Source: Amanita rubescens (Eukaryota > Basidiomycota > Agaricomycetes > Agaricales > Amanitaceae). From it: a DNA stretch of 64,000 nt. Made by a program: the position numbers and the translations under genes. Below, one piece after another: positions 10,928 to 20,578 of this stretch. Under the pieces are notes generated by a model that ran no database searches, was not told where the DNA came from, and saw only the letters and a list, made by a program, of their open reading frames with translations. The stretch spans positions 60,038-124,037 of the forward strand of contig WION01000148.1 in assembly GCA_015039365.1 (NCBI GenBank), written 5' to 3'. Each line of letters begins with the position of its first letter. The first letter of the stretch is position 1.

Positions 10928-13900
10928 CTAGTTTTTGTACCTCTGTAACCGATTTTTCTGCTTTGCATTCAGGAGCTTGTCCAGTTGTTGCTTGTAATGG
11001 TGTGTCACATGATGCTCAGATCCCATAACTTGTTGCATGGTCTGAACTGCATGAGATAGTAAAGACTCTGCCTCATCAAGTCTTTCCTGACTTTTATATG
11101 TTAAGGCTAAATTGGCCATGACTTGAAGGGTGTCTGGATGTTCCAGCCCAAGCTTTGCTTTCCTTGCATGCATAACATCTACCTGCAGTGTCTCTGCCTC
11201 ATTCAACCTTCCCTGATATGTGTATGTTATTGCCAAATTATTCATGGCAGCAAGAGTGCCTGGATGGTCTGATCCAAGCTTCACTTTCTGTGCATTCATC
11301 ACTTCTACCTGGAGCTTCTCTGCCTCATTCCACCTTCCCTGATACTTGTATGTCATTGCCAAGTTGTCCATGGCAGTGAGGGTGCCTGGATGGTCTAATC
11401 CCAGCATTACTTTCCATGCATTCATCACTTCTACCTGGAGCTTCTCTGCCACATCCCACCTTCCCTGATTCTGGTATGTTGATGCCAAATTGTTCATGGT
11501 AGTGAGAGTGCCTGGATGGTTTGCTCCCAGCTTCACTTTCTGTACCTTCATCACTCCCATTTGCAACTTCTCTGCTTCATCCCACCTTCTCTGAATCTGG
11601 TATGTAAATGCCAGATTGTTCATGGCAGTGAGAGTGCTTGGATGGTCTAATCCCTGCTTTACTTTCCTTGCCTTCATCACTCCCACCTGCAGCTTCTCTG
11701 CCTCACCCCACCTTCCCAAATTACAGTATGTAAGTCCCAAATTATTCATGGCAGTGAGAGTGTCTGGATGATCTAATCCCAGCTTTACTTTCCATGCATT
11801 CATCACTTCTACCTGGAGCTTCTCTGCCTCATCCCACCTTCCCTGATCCCGGTATGTTAATGCCAAATTGTTTATGGTAGTCAGAGTGCCTGGATGGTCT
11901 GCTCCTAGCTTCACTTTCTGTGCCTTCATCACTTCTACCTGCAATTTCTCTGCCTCATCCCACCTTCCCTGATCATAGTATGTTGATGCCAAATTGTTCA
12001 TGGCAGCAAAAGTGTCTGGATGGTCTGATCCCAGCTTCGCTTTCCGTGCCTTCATCACTTCCATTTGCAACTTCTCTGCCTCATCCCACCTTCCCTGATT
12101 CTGGTATGTTAATGCCAAATTGTTCATGATGGTGAGAGCTGCTGGATAGTCTGATCCCAGCTTTACTTTCTGTGCCTTCATTGCTTCCACCTGCAATTCA
12201 TCTGCCTCATCTACTCTCCATGCATTTATCACTTCTACCTGCAATTTCTCTGCCTCATCCCACCTTCCCTGTCTTGAGTATATTAATGCCAAATTGTTCA
12301 TGGCAGTAAGAGTGTCTGGGTGGTCTAATCCCAGCTTTACTTTCCATGTAGTCATCACTTCTACCTGCAGCTTCTCTGCCTCATGCCACCTTCCCTGATT
12401 CCGGTATGTAAATGCTAATTCATTCATGATAGTGAGAGTGCCTGGATGGTCTGATTCAAGCACTGCCCTCTCAAGTGCTGCATTCAAAACCTTCTCTCTC
12501 TCATCCCAACTTCCAATATGACCAAATACAATTGAAAACCTGTCATATTCATGGCCATAATATTTGTCTTGAAATTTCAATTCTTGTCCGTGCAAAAGGT
12601 TGGACCTAATGTGTGGTGCAAGTAGTCTACAGAATGCATGATTATCAACATTCCAGTCAGGAATTATTGAACAAGACAACAGAGCTCGTGCCCTGTGATA
12701 GTGATTACTAATTTCTTTTTGTGACATGCAGCTCCTGCTCCAGGAATTTACTAACAGGTGCATTGAATACAGATGATTCACACCACTGATTAATGAAAAT
12801 GAAAGCAAAACTTGTGTCCCATCCAAAAACTGCACTTTGTCCCATTCACCATCTTCATCTATAAACAAGGTTTGATGATTCAATAGTGTCATTGGAAAAT
12901 CAGAATTTGCTGTATCAACATTGTCATTCATGTAATTCTCTGCAGCATTCTTAAATAGCTCCTCAGGTATATTTTCATGATTTAGAAAGGCAAAAATCTT
13001 TAACAAGGTGATTGCACTTTGTGCAGCCTTAGCTTCCTCATTTTCTTTTAGTGTCATTTGCTCAATTTGTTGAAATGAAATATCCCATGTCCCATATGCA
13101 GATCTCCCATAACCAGATGCTCCCTTGAATTCTTTCTTTGACATTAGCTTATGTTTATTTTTTTGGTATAACTTGAGGTAATCATCAATGCCACACCCAG
13201 ATTTGTGGATGTATGCTCCTGCTTGGTCAAGGGCAAGTGGGATCCCACTCAATTCCACCACCATCTTTTTGGCCACATTTCTAACATCATCAGATGTCCC
13301 ATCCAGCATGGCAGACTTTAAAAACAAAGTAACACCCTCATCCTCTTCCATGGCAAGAACATTCACCCAACCCAATACAAGTCTCTTCAATTCCCCATTC
13401 CTACTGGTTATCAAGATATTGCCTGCCTCCCCTGGTGGGAGGAACTTCTCAACAACTGAATAATCACCATCTGCACTGTCATATATGATCAGCCATCTTG
13501 GCATCTGAGAAATCCATTGAAGAATAAATCCAGGTGAGTGTATCACTTCCTTTGGAGCATTTTTGGCCTGAGCAATCTGCATTAGCCCAAGCTCAATGGT
13601 AGCCTCTGATGCAGCATCCAGCCAATGTATGTCAGAAAACCTTGAACACATCATTCACCTTGTCAATAATTTATGGTGATGTGTACTCACAAGCCAGGAT
13701 TTTGTTCAAGGAATCTCAGGCAAATCTGAGTTTTGCCAATACCTCCCAGACCATACAAGAGGAATGATTTCCTCTTCCCTTCATCATGAGGGCTAAAATG
13801 GTCCTTCATCCTTTGTAAGTATTCATCTCTACCCACAAAGAAAGTGCTGGATTGCTTCAATGGTGGCAAAGGTGGTAGAGGACTCTGAACAGGGGCTGGA

Positions 13901-14050
13901 TGAACATGAATCTAATAGTTACAGTTCTTAACATGCTTGTAATGAACAATACTTAAACACAACAACCTCTGTGAATTGGGCATTTGATATAGAGAAGTTT
14001 TGGGCCCCATGGAAAAAACTTGAATTTGGCAGTTGGGGAGGATTTGACAT
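10928..14050 (-). CDS. NLR1: NB-ARC / TPR-array STAND protein
   Basis: Three exons are proposed: 13967-14050, 13691-13911 and 10928-13640. They sum to 3,018 nt (1,005 residues) and join in frame at GT-AG introns. Residues 1-28 form a separate N-terminal exon (SSFFHGAQNFSISNAQFTE). The NB-ARC domain has P-loop GLGGIGKTQ (about 82-90), Walker B WLIIYDSADGD (about 151), ILITSRNGE, GIPLALDQAGAYI and an MHD-like SMHLLVNSW. About 11 TPR units of 42 residues follow (consensus HPDTLTAMNNLALTYxNQGRWDEAEKLQ...). Fungal NLR/STAND proteins are non-self sensors that oligomerise on ligand binding and can trigger cell death; that role is inferred from the family. Unlike many fungal NLRs there is no HET, patatin or nucleosidase effector domain. 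TPR 2 carries a deletion scar. The gene is more A/T-rich than SMC1 beside it. Confidence 0.85.
11055..12455 (-). repeat. 126-bp coding tandem repeat (TPR array of NLR1)
   Basis: About 11 tandem units of 126 nt, each encoding one 42-residue kinesin-light-chain-like TPR. Units share long near-identical blocks (GCCTCATCCCACCTTCCCTG on the plus strand recurs in most) and differ mainly at a few codons. One unit near 12180-12230 is only about 16 codons long. Near-identity of units indicates recent expansion or gene conversion. Confidence 0.85.
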
Positions 14051-14299
14051 GCTGGAGCCTGCCAGACATAGTATAACAAAGATGTTGGCACAAATTCATT
14101 ATGAGCCAAACAAAACTTACCTGATACTGCTTGTTAGCATGGGCATGTGTTGGGTACATTGCCATTGATAGAGGTAGTGCTTGTCAATATCCAGTCCGTT
14201 GTGGCTTACGTGGAGCTTACCCAATTGGTTCATAGCCAAGGTAATGATACTAAGCACGTCAAGAGCAAAGAAGAGATGTCACGCACGTCACGGTGGACT

Positions 14300-14705
14300 C
14301 CGTGGAAAAGGCTCCCCGCAAGTCTTACCACGGCCACCAGGTCGTTGGGCCCCTCAATGACGAAAGTCGAACCTTACTATGGATGCCGTCTCCTTCGGGG
14401 TGAAGAGCGTTCAAAAGCTCCCATTGAAGGATTTGGCGCATAGATGAAGAAAGCTCGCAAGGGATAGCGCGAAAGGTGCGGACGGAGCGCCGAATGATGA
14501 TGAGGACAAAGAGGGGGAAGGCGAGGGAACCGCGAAGGTCTGGGTGTAGCACTCTTGGTTATCAAGATACAACTTACTGGTGTTGATGTAGGGGCCGTTA
14601 CGCTTGAAGGCACGGTTATACATAAGAGCGGTCTGATAACGGGTGGGAGGAGCAGGCATGAACGACGTCAAAAGTTTGCCGCTTGGTTATAAGAGTGTCT
14701 GGTCT
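14300..14705 (+). pseudogene. Chimeric SMC1 pseudogene fragment (head joined to hinge)
   Basis: The plus strand from about 14305 to 14560 matches the SMC1 N-terminal head: KSYHGHQVVGP, then MDAVSF, GVKS, LKDLAHR, RKLARDSAKGADG and EGEGEGTAK. The Walker A part is deleted and stops interrupt the frame. At about 14565 it jumps to the SMC1 hinge region ([18 protein letters not shown], ending near 14705), which is about 2.3 kb away in the functional gene. The hinge part still carries the intron end (CTTGATGTAG in the parent), so it derives from genomic DNA and not from a spliced message. It is inverted relative to SMC1 and begins within the upstream flank of NLR1. Confidence 0.8.
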
Positions 14706-14905
14706 TATGTCTGAACTTTGGGAAAGGAGAAACCTAGAGCGGACGAGAATTTAATTGCCAAGCTGACACGTGGGCGAATAGGGGATTTATTTGTCCAGAG
14801 ACTTCGATAGCATGACAACAATCATTTGGTTGTCGTGGCGAGTCTGACTTATGCGTTTGGATTTTGTGTATTGTGCAGAGTGTTGGCTGACGGTAGGTGG
14901 CAGTG

Positions 14906-15163
14906 ATGCGGCGGTTTCATGAAACCCATGCTCATCGCGATGTAGTAAAGGAACACGTTCATCGTAGTTTTCATGATAATAGCTACGTAAGAGATTCGGG
15001 TGGAAATGAATCTACGAAACGAGTTAACGATTCTAGTGCGAGAAGCTCAAACTCAAAGTCCATGGCTGGCAGGCTTGCAACGACGCAAAGAGAGTACACT
15101 GCAGCCATGTACAAGTCCGATTTGGCGATTATTCGTAAAACAGGCCGGGACCAGGTGAGTTGA
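14906..15163 (+). CDS. Hypothetical ORF, fragment of a dispersed gene family
   Basis: An 85-residue ORF begins at ATG 14906 (MRRFHETHAHRDVV). The block HVHRSFHDNSYVRDSGGNE is matched by RVHRSFSDTNSHVRDSSGN on the minus strand at 45475-45625, and the reading frame is preserved in both copies. That suggests past or present coding function, but no domain is recognised. It may be one exon of a broken gene. It lies upstream of NLR1, as the other copy lies upstream of NLR3, in opposite relative orientation. Confidence 0.3.
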   Translation: MRRFHETHAHRDVVKEHVHRSFHDNSYVRDSGGNESTKRVNDSSARSSNSKSMAGRLATTQREYTAAMYKSDLAIIRKTGRDQVS

Positions 15164-15300
15164 AGAACCAGAGGGCCAATGCGAGACCGCTGACCACCAA
15201 GATTGATGCCATCCCGTACTGGATCACGACCGTCGCAAGATTCTGTTTTGGGCGGTCACCTTGGTGGCCTCAATCACCGCCGGTAAAACAAATGAGTCTG
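15150..15300 (-). other. Open stretch with a hydrophobic segment, unrecognised remnant
   Basis: On the minus strand a strongly hydrophobic stretch (ATVVIQYGMASILVVSGLAL) is open between about 15160 and 15255. It is interrupted upstream by a stop. It may be an exon or remnant of a membrane protein; I cannot assign it. Confidence 0.2.
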
Positions 15301-15375
15301 AGACCCATCGTCTGTCCATGTCAGCGCCCGTGATCACATAGACCATACGAAAGTCAACTCACCAGAGACGACATT

Positions 15376-15545
15376 GTGCCGTGTGGGAATCGCGTGACAA
15401 CCGTGTCGCGCTTCCCACGCCCTTCGGCCTTCCGACCGTTCCGCCACGTTCGCTACTTGCTCAACGTTTCTATCTATACCTATCTCATTTTATTTCTCGA
15501 CCAATCTTGGGTTAATCACAGGCCACAGTCTCTCATTGATAAGCA
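15376..15545. repeat. Diverged copy of the SMC1 5' flank
   Basis: The sequence ATCGCGTGACAACCGTG ... CGCTTCCCACGCCC ... CATTTTATTTCTCG ... TCTCATTGAT matches 10155-10325, the region directly upstream of SMC1, in the same orientation. With the inverted head-hinge piece at 14.3 kb it shows that an SMC1-containing segment was duplicated and then rearranged. Confidence 0.75.
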
Positions 15546-16404
15546 CTTCATTCGAATCGTCGTCAATCTTATTGGGGATGCGGAAACGGCCCGGGTTTGA
15601 CTCGGAAATGATTGAGCGCCCCATTGAAGCCGTCTGGGCCGTGTGCCGTCGCTGACGTGCTACTTGACAAAAATAATATGAATGCGCCAGAAGGGGAATC
15701 CCTGCGCAATATAAGCGGGACTTGAATTCGACAGCCCTGCCACCAGATTTGGAGCTTGCCGCAGCTCAGACATCAGCGGGTGTCTGGGCAGTCGTAACAG
15801 GATCGAGGAGCACAGAAGTATGAATGTGTCATCACCCATTGCTGAAGCGCCGATGTTCGTGTGGCTCAATGAGAAAAGACTTAGCCTCCGAGTAGTTTGA
15901 TGAGACAGACCGGCTTCTTTGCGAACCTGAAAGATGAAGTAGGCCGAGACGTTGCTCGACGGTTCCGTTGTCTAACGAGCTGGAAACTAACGTTTCGCAG
16001 GCTGGTTAAAGATCAGGTGTGCAACTCTGAATTCGAACCGGAATCATTCGACAACAACCAGGTTGGCTGGTTAGGTGCATTCCGCTGTTCACTGGGAGGT
16101 ATAAGAATCATGACATTATAATTGCCGGTGACCGGTGACCTTCTCGCGATCGAGTGATCAAGCCAATTGGTCGCAGCGGCGAAACAGGAGAACGAAATGA
16201 AATGAGGCGTTGTTCAGACGAAGGTGTAAAGAATGGATTGTCGGATCTCCTCGTCTCCTTTTCTATTCTTTTCCAGATGGCCCGAGTTGTCATAGCAGCG
16301 TAGCCAGCTTAGTAATCAAATTATCGGTTACGAATGTCGCTTGAGATCCGACTCATTCAAAACGACTTCTCATTTAAATAAACGAACTCAAATTAATTAC
16401 AATA
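15546..16404. other. Intergenic, no gene recognised
   Basis: Only short open frames on both strands, without recognisable domains. It ends at the 3' end of the myo-inositol oxygenase gene. Confidence 0.4.
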
Positions 16405-17721
16405 TTACCACTCAATAACTTCCGGGAAGAACTGATTAATAAGATTCATATAATATGGTTTCAACGCTTCGGGGTCCACTGGTTTGTCGCTCTTGCTGTA
16501 CAAGTCGTACGGATTGAACGCTCTGACAGCATCAAGAGCCCTCTCATCCGCCGCGTTCGATAAATGTCTATATGCTCCCTCGCGGTGCCATCTTTGGTCG
16601 TCAAAACTTGTAGCACTGCAAACAGACGGATAACACCTACGGGTAGAAACTGTGGTATCGTATCATCCAGAGTCCCTCTTGAGGAAGTCTCGATTGATTT
16701 TTAAGTACATTGTATAGGTATTCATCGTGTCCCCAGGACAGCATAACGTTTTCCAATCCACAATGCGGTTGATATACCCCATGTTCAGTTGAGTACACAG
16801 CATCTTGGGAGTCTGGATTTCCTTTGAACGATTCGTGAAGTACGATTCTATCCGAGAATTTACAACCGACAACTGTCATCCGACATCAACATTGAACGAT
16901 CAGGTGCGAGGATGATATGACATTACCAAATGTGTCCTGCGATTGTTCGAATCAGTCGTGCACCCCGGAAATCAGTATCAGACACCTACGCCTACAACGT
17001 CCCACTGGCCTCTAATGACACGGAATTCGTTAATAAGAACATTGCTCATAGAAAAACGAAAACGCACTCTGAGCCAAAGATATAAAGCAACTTTCCAAGA
17101 TCGTGCACAAGACCAGTAACTTGCATCCACTCCGGCTTTCCATCTCTCCTAATCGCCTCCGCAGTCTGCAGCAGATGTTCGATCTGCGTCAATTCCGTCT
17201 GGGATGTATGTCAGAAGCTGCTAACTACCGATAAGTACGGCTTACTCACGTCCGGGTCCGAATGATCCACCAGCGTATTGAGTTTCGTCATCGCTTCCCA
17301 GATTCCTATTCAGAGAAGATAAGAGTTGGGGTCCTCCCCTTCCTCCCCTTCACGCTACTCACCCATGCGAGCACGAACGGTTTTCCTAAAATTAACTCGT
17401 GCCTGAATGTTGAATTCTACAGTTTGCTTCTCTACACAGGAAATGAAAAACGCCGGTGGAAAATTTTCAGGTGACGACATACCATGCTGCTCCTTATAAA
17501 ACTTTTTGACTCGTTCACATGCCTCCTCATACTTGCGAAACTGGGTCCTGTCCTTCTCTTGGTCGAACTCGGATTTAGAATTCCACAGCTTCCCCTTCGC
17601 TACGTTGACTGTGGGGAGGCTCGGTAATCAGGATACGGTGTCCCGAAGCCGGAACAGACTCACGTTCGTCAATCGCGTCGGAAACCTGTTCAAACGACGT
17701 GACAGTGGGTAGAGAGGGCAT
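16405..17721 (-). CDS. Myo-inositol oxygenase
   Basis: The enzyme (EC 1.13.99.1) uses a non-heme di-iron centre and O2 to cleave myo-inositol to D-glucuronate in the cytosol. The start is ATG 17721 ([19 protein letters not shown]) and the stop is TAA at 16405-16407. Conserved family blocks appear in order across several short exons: [107 protein letters not shown] (as HCGLENVML here), [10 protein letters not shown] and [13 protein letters not shown]. The HD-type iron ligands (LVHDLGK, SWGHDEY, RYHSFYP) are present. The C-terminus [12 protein letters not shown] matches the family end. All exons read open, so the gene looks functional. Confidence 0.92.
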
Positions 17722-18290
17722 GATGGGCAACAAAAGCCAAGACGCTGGGTGGGGCGGGTATTATATGCCCCGCAGTTCCTACAGGGCATGTGTTATGCCA
17801 TTCTGATTAAAGACTGGTGCTGTATCTCATAATACACGATAGGAGTTTAAACTGACTTCGGACCTTATTTAGCTCAGTTCATCAGTCTTCCTTGCACCAG
17901 CATGGCACGTCACCTGAGTGCCTAGAAGTGCCTGTTTTGCGGCTTTAAGGGAAGCCGTCTTCTTGATGACCATCGTGGCGTGGTAGGGTGGCGGCTTGTG
18001 GCGGCTGAGGTCATGAGTGCATCGCCACCTGCCGTCACCCGCGTGCCGATCTTTCACCTTGACCACCATGTCATCCAGAATCGGAATACCTACTTCCTAT
18101 CAACGCGTTATCGGCGCGGCTCTAATCACCGGTCCACTTGGAAGGAATGGAAACAAAGCAAGCTTAGTTGGATAAGCAACTTCCATACCGTCATCTGGCT
18201 GTACGTCAGGCTGGCACATGGGAAGCCGCGTTACGCAAACAGAGATTTACTTAACATTTGGGTTATCGTAATCGCCCTTACTGTGATATG
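17722..18290. other. Intergenic, one unrecognised small ORF
   Basis: A 66-codon minus-strand ORF (17869-18069, beginning MVVKVKDRHAGDGRW) lies upstream of the oxygenase gene. It has no recognisable domain and overlaps an equally open plus-strand frame. No other signal seen. Confidence 0.25.
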
Positions 18291-18294
18291 GATC

Positions 18295-19566
18295 ACCCCC
18301 AGAAGAGAGACTCGCATGATCTACTCAAGCGATAGCAGCCCTTCTCCCAAAGCATCATATATCACCCCCTTGCGTCGTCCTCAATTCAAAAGATTGACAT
18401 CGGTACTTATCTTATCTGTCAATATTTCCGCGTAATGCGAATACTCGTATCCACGCGCGTGTTTCTTCGTTGCCGGACGCCACTTCGGAATTTGCAGGGA
18501 CCCGGATGTCAAACCTCTCCGAGGCTTTGGCCTGTCTGTACCATCTCCATGGAAATGTAAATCGCTTAATTATAATGGTGATTGTGGGGATGACTGAGAT
18601 TTGGGCGTCGTCAACCGGCACTGCTCTCTGCGCCAGGAACTAGGCGAGCACTCGGAATCTTTATCGCCGACCCGGAAAAGGGTACTCGGTCACATGCGGG
18701 TGCCTGATACAAAAATTATTTAAACTGCGACAGCCATGCGACTTATTACGAGGTGACAAAAGGCCAGCGCAACAGCGCCCAAACTTATCAACTATATGTC
18801 GACCTCCGGGGAAACAATACGTCCCTGCTCAGCGTTATGAACGTGAAAAAAAGGTCTTCAAGATTCAACTCAGTCAGCGCGCCGCCTGCACTGCTTTTCG
18901 TCTCCATAGAGCAGGTATCATGTTCATGTTTTACGCTTACCGTTTTCCTTGTCCTGACCCTTGCTTAGTTTGTAGGGAATTCGACGTGCACCTTGAACCT
19001 TGCACCTCCTTGATTCTCATTTCTATCTCAAGTGCCATCGCCCCGGGTCTTTAACCGCTGTCAATCTCATTTCGAAGGGCTTATATCTCGATCCCAGTGT
19101 GAGCCTTATTTTTTACTGGTAAACCTTCGCGGGATCGCTTATCTTAAGCGTTCAATGCGTTGACATGGCTGATGTCTATATTATCAGACCGGTGTACACG
19201 GACTTAGAGGGTCACTTCAGTGGAGCTGCCGCTTCCCACACGACGCGACAATGGTACTATGCGGACCGATCACGTTGGTTTCTGCAACGCTTTTAGTTTG
19301 GATTACATGGAACGAATCTGACACCCGATATGCTGCAGCACCGTGTTACATTCAATGATCTAACTCTCGCCAGCGATTTGTTGATTCAACTTGATCAATC
19401 TACGTAGATTTCACTTGCTCGTGTCGTCCAATGTTAACTTGAGACGCGATATTTCCAAAGCGGTATATGGGTGATCGGTGGAAAGCTACTGCCATGGTCC
19501 CCGTCCTGTAATCGGTCGAGAAATACCGTTCTGGGTAACATTTCACGTCGATGGGACTGCGTGGCG
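18295..19566. repeat. Dispersed repeat, copy A
   Basis: About 1.25 kb related to 33110-33960 (copy B) and 40640-41965 (copy C) in the same orientation. Shared landmarks include ACAGCAGCCCTTCTC (one base different in A), ATGTCAAACCTCTCCGAGG, TAATTATAATGGTGATTGTG, GTCATCG, GTGCACCTTGA and GGTCGAGAAATAC. No long ORF, terminal inverted repeats or TG..CA ends were found. Copy A lies on the 3' side of NLR2 once the retrotransposon is discounted, as copy C lies on the 3' side of NLR3. Confidence 0.7.
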
Positions 19567-19967
19567 GACTTCACCGATGTCCCTTAAGCTCCGGCGTGTG
19601 ACACATGTTAAGCTTCTTCACTACGATGTACCAGTGCAGGTGTCAGCATCATCACCACATCAGCAAAGCTGCAACAGCACATGTGGGGCCACCTGGTGAC
19701 TCTGACTTACTAGCAGTGACAGTCCTCAGAATCAATCCTTGGAGGAAGACTAAATACAAAGTGGTCTCAGTTTCAACTTGAATTGTCCATTTCTTTGTCC
19801 ATTCTTGGGGTTGTGCTGGTGCCCATGACGGGCCCGGTGCTAAAAAAAAAATTTGAATGATTATGTGAAAAGGTTACTGAGTCCAGGCTTATTACTCTTG
19901 CAAAACCTACCTACACACAGTGGCACAATGGCATTACATAGAGAATATGCTCCAGTATCCACTGTTC
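19567..19967. other. Intergenic, left flank of retrotransposon
   Basis: About 400 nt without a supported gene. Before insertion of the retrotransposon it would have continued directly into the 3' flank of NLR2 (28749 onward). Confidence 0.4.
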
Positions 19968-19972
19968 AAGTC

Positions 19973-20488
19973 TGTTACAAACACGGTACGGACTCCTACA
20001 TTATGATTACATGACACGTTGGACATGCTTACTTTTTCATATATGCCTACCCCTTCGTCACACCCCCATTATGTTCATCAAACGGACTACCTCGTTTCTC
20101 TTATCGATCCCCATTCCGTTTACCCCATGACCGACCCCTTGTTCATACGTGTACCATCCCCTATGCCCCCTGTTTTACCTATACTTGCTATCGCCCTTGT
20201 TCTACTTACGATACGGCTGTGTTTCTGTACATGTATATAAACCGATGTACTGTAACGTTGAACCTTAAGTTCGACTTAACTGTCTTTATCAATATCATCT
20301 CATCTCGCCTAAAGAACGTCGTTTCTACTCCGTTCATTATCGCTCTCAAGTATAAGACCTCTTCTAGTCGTCTTATCACTTAGCTTATTCGTTCACCTAT
20401 TGTTTGACTTGTCCGTTGGACTTAGTCTACTTTGTCAAACGCTCATAGCGTGGACACATCGTAGGTGGAGATCGACGTGATCATAACA
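19973..20488 (+). repeat. 5' LTR of the Ty3/gypsy element
   Basis: Starts TGTTACAAAC and ends ATCATAACA, giving the inverted termini TGTTA/TAACA. Contains a TATA box at 20232-20240. Identical to the 3' LTR except one base seen at 20020. Confidence 0.95.
20232..20240 (+). promoter_or_regulatory. LTR TATA box
   Basis: TGTATATAA sits about 27-35 nt upstream of the AAGTTCGACTTAA block at 20267. This spacing predicts that transcription begins at or near that block, which agrees with the self-complementary primer-binding site. Confidence 0.6.
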
Positions 20489-20489
20489 A

Positions 20490-20502
20490 TTAAGTCGAAC
20501 TT
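20490..20502 (+). other. Self-complementary primer-binding site
   Basis: TTAAGTCGAACTT begins two bases after the 5' LTR and is the exact 13-nt reverse complement of AAGTTCGACTTAA at 20267-20279, the predicted 5' end of the transcript. This is the arrangement used by Tf1/sushi-type elements, which prime reverse transcription with their own mRNA 5' end and not with a tRNA. I did not recognise a tRNA 3'-end match in the bases after the LTR. Confidence 0.7.
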
Positions 20503-20578
20503 ATCAAAACAATACCCGAGTATTACCTCGTTGGTGAAACACAGATAACTATCGAACTTCCGGAGAACCGGCCCGTAG

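Noticed and set aside
11188..12129. Plus-strand open frames within the NLR1 TPR array (and similar ones in NLR2 and NLR3), with repeated LPHSTFPD-type peptides
   Set aside because: They are antisense shadows of the 126-nt repeat, which has a length divisible by 3 and so stays open in other frames.
17980..18435. 151-codon plus-strand ORF
   Set aside because: Runs into dispersed repeat copy A; the part inside the repeat is not kept open in the other copies and there is no recognisable domain.
20019..20240. 73-codon ORF inside the 5' LTR, repeated at 28280-28495
   Set aside because: It lies in the promoter part of the LTR, upstream of the predicted transcript start, and is simply duplicated with the LTR; no protein features.
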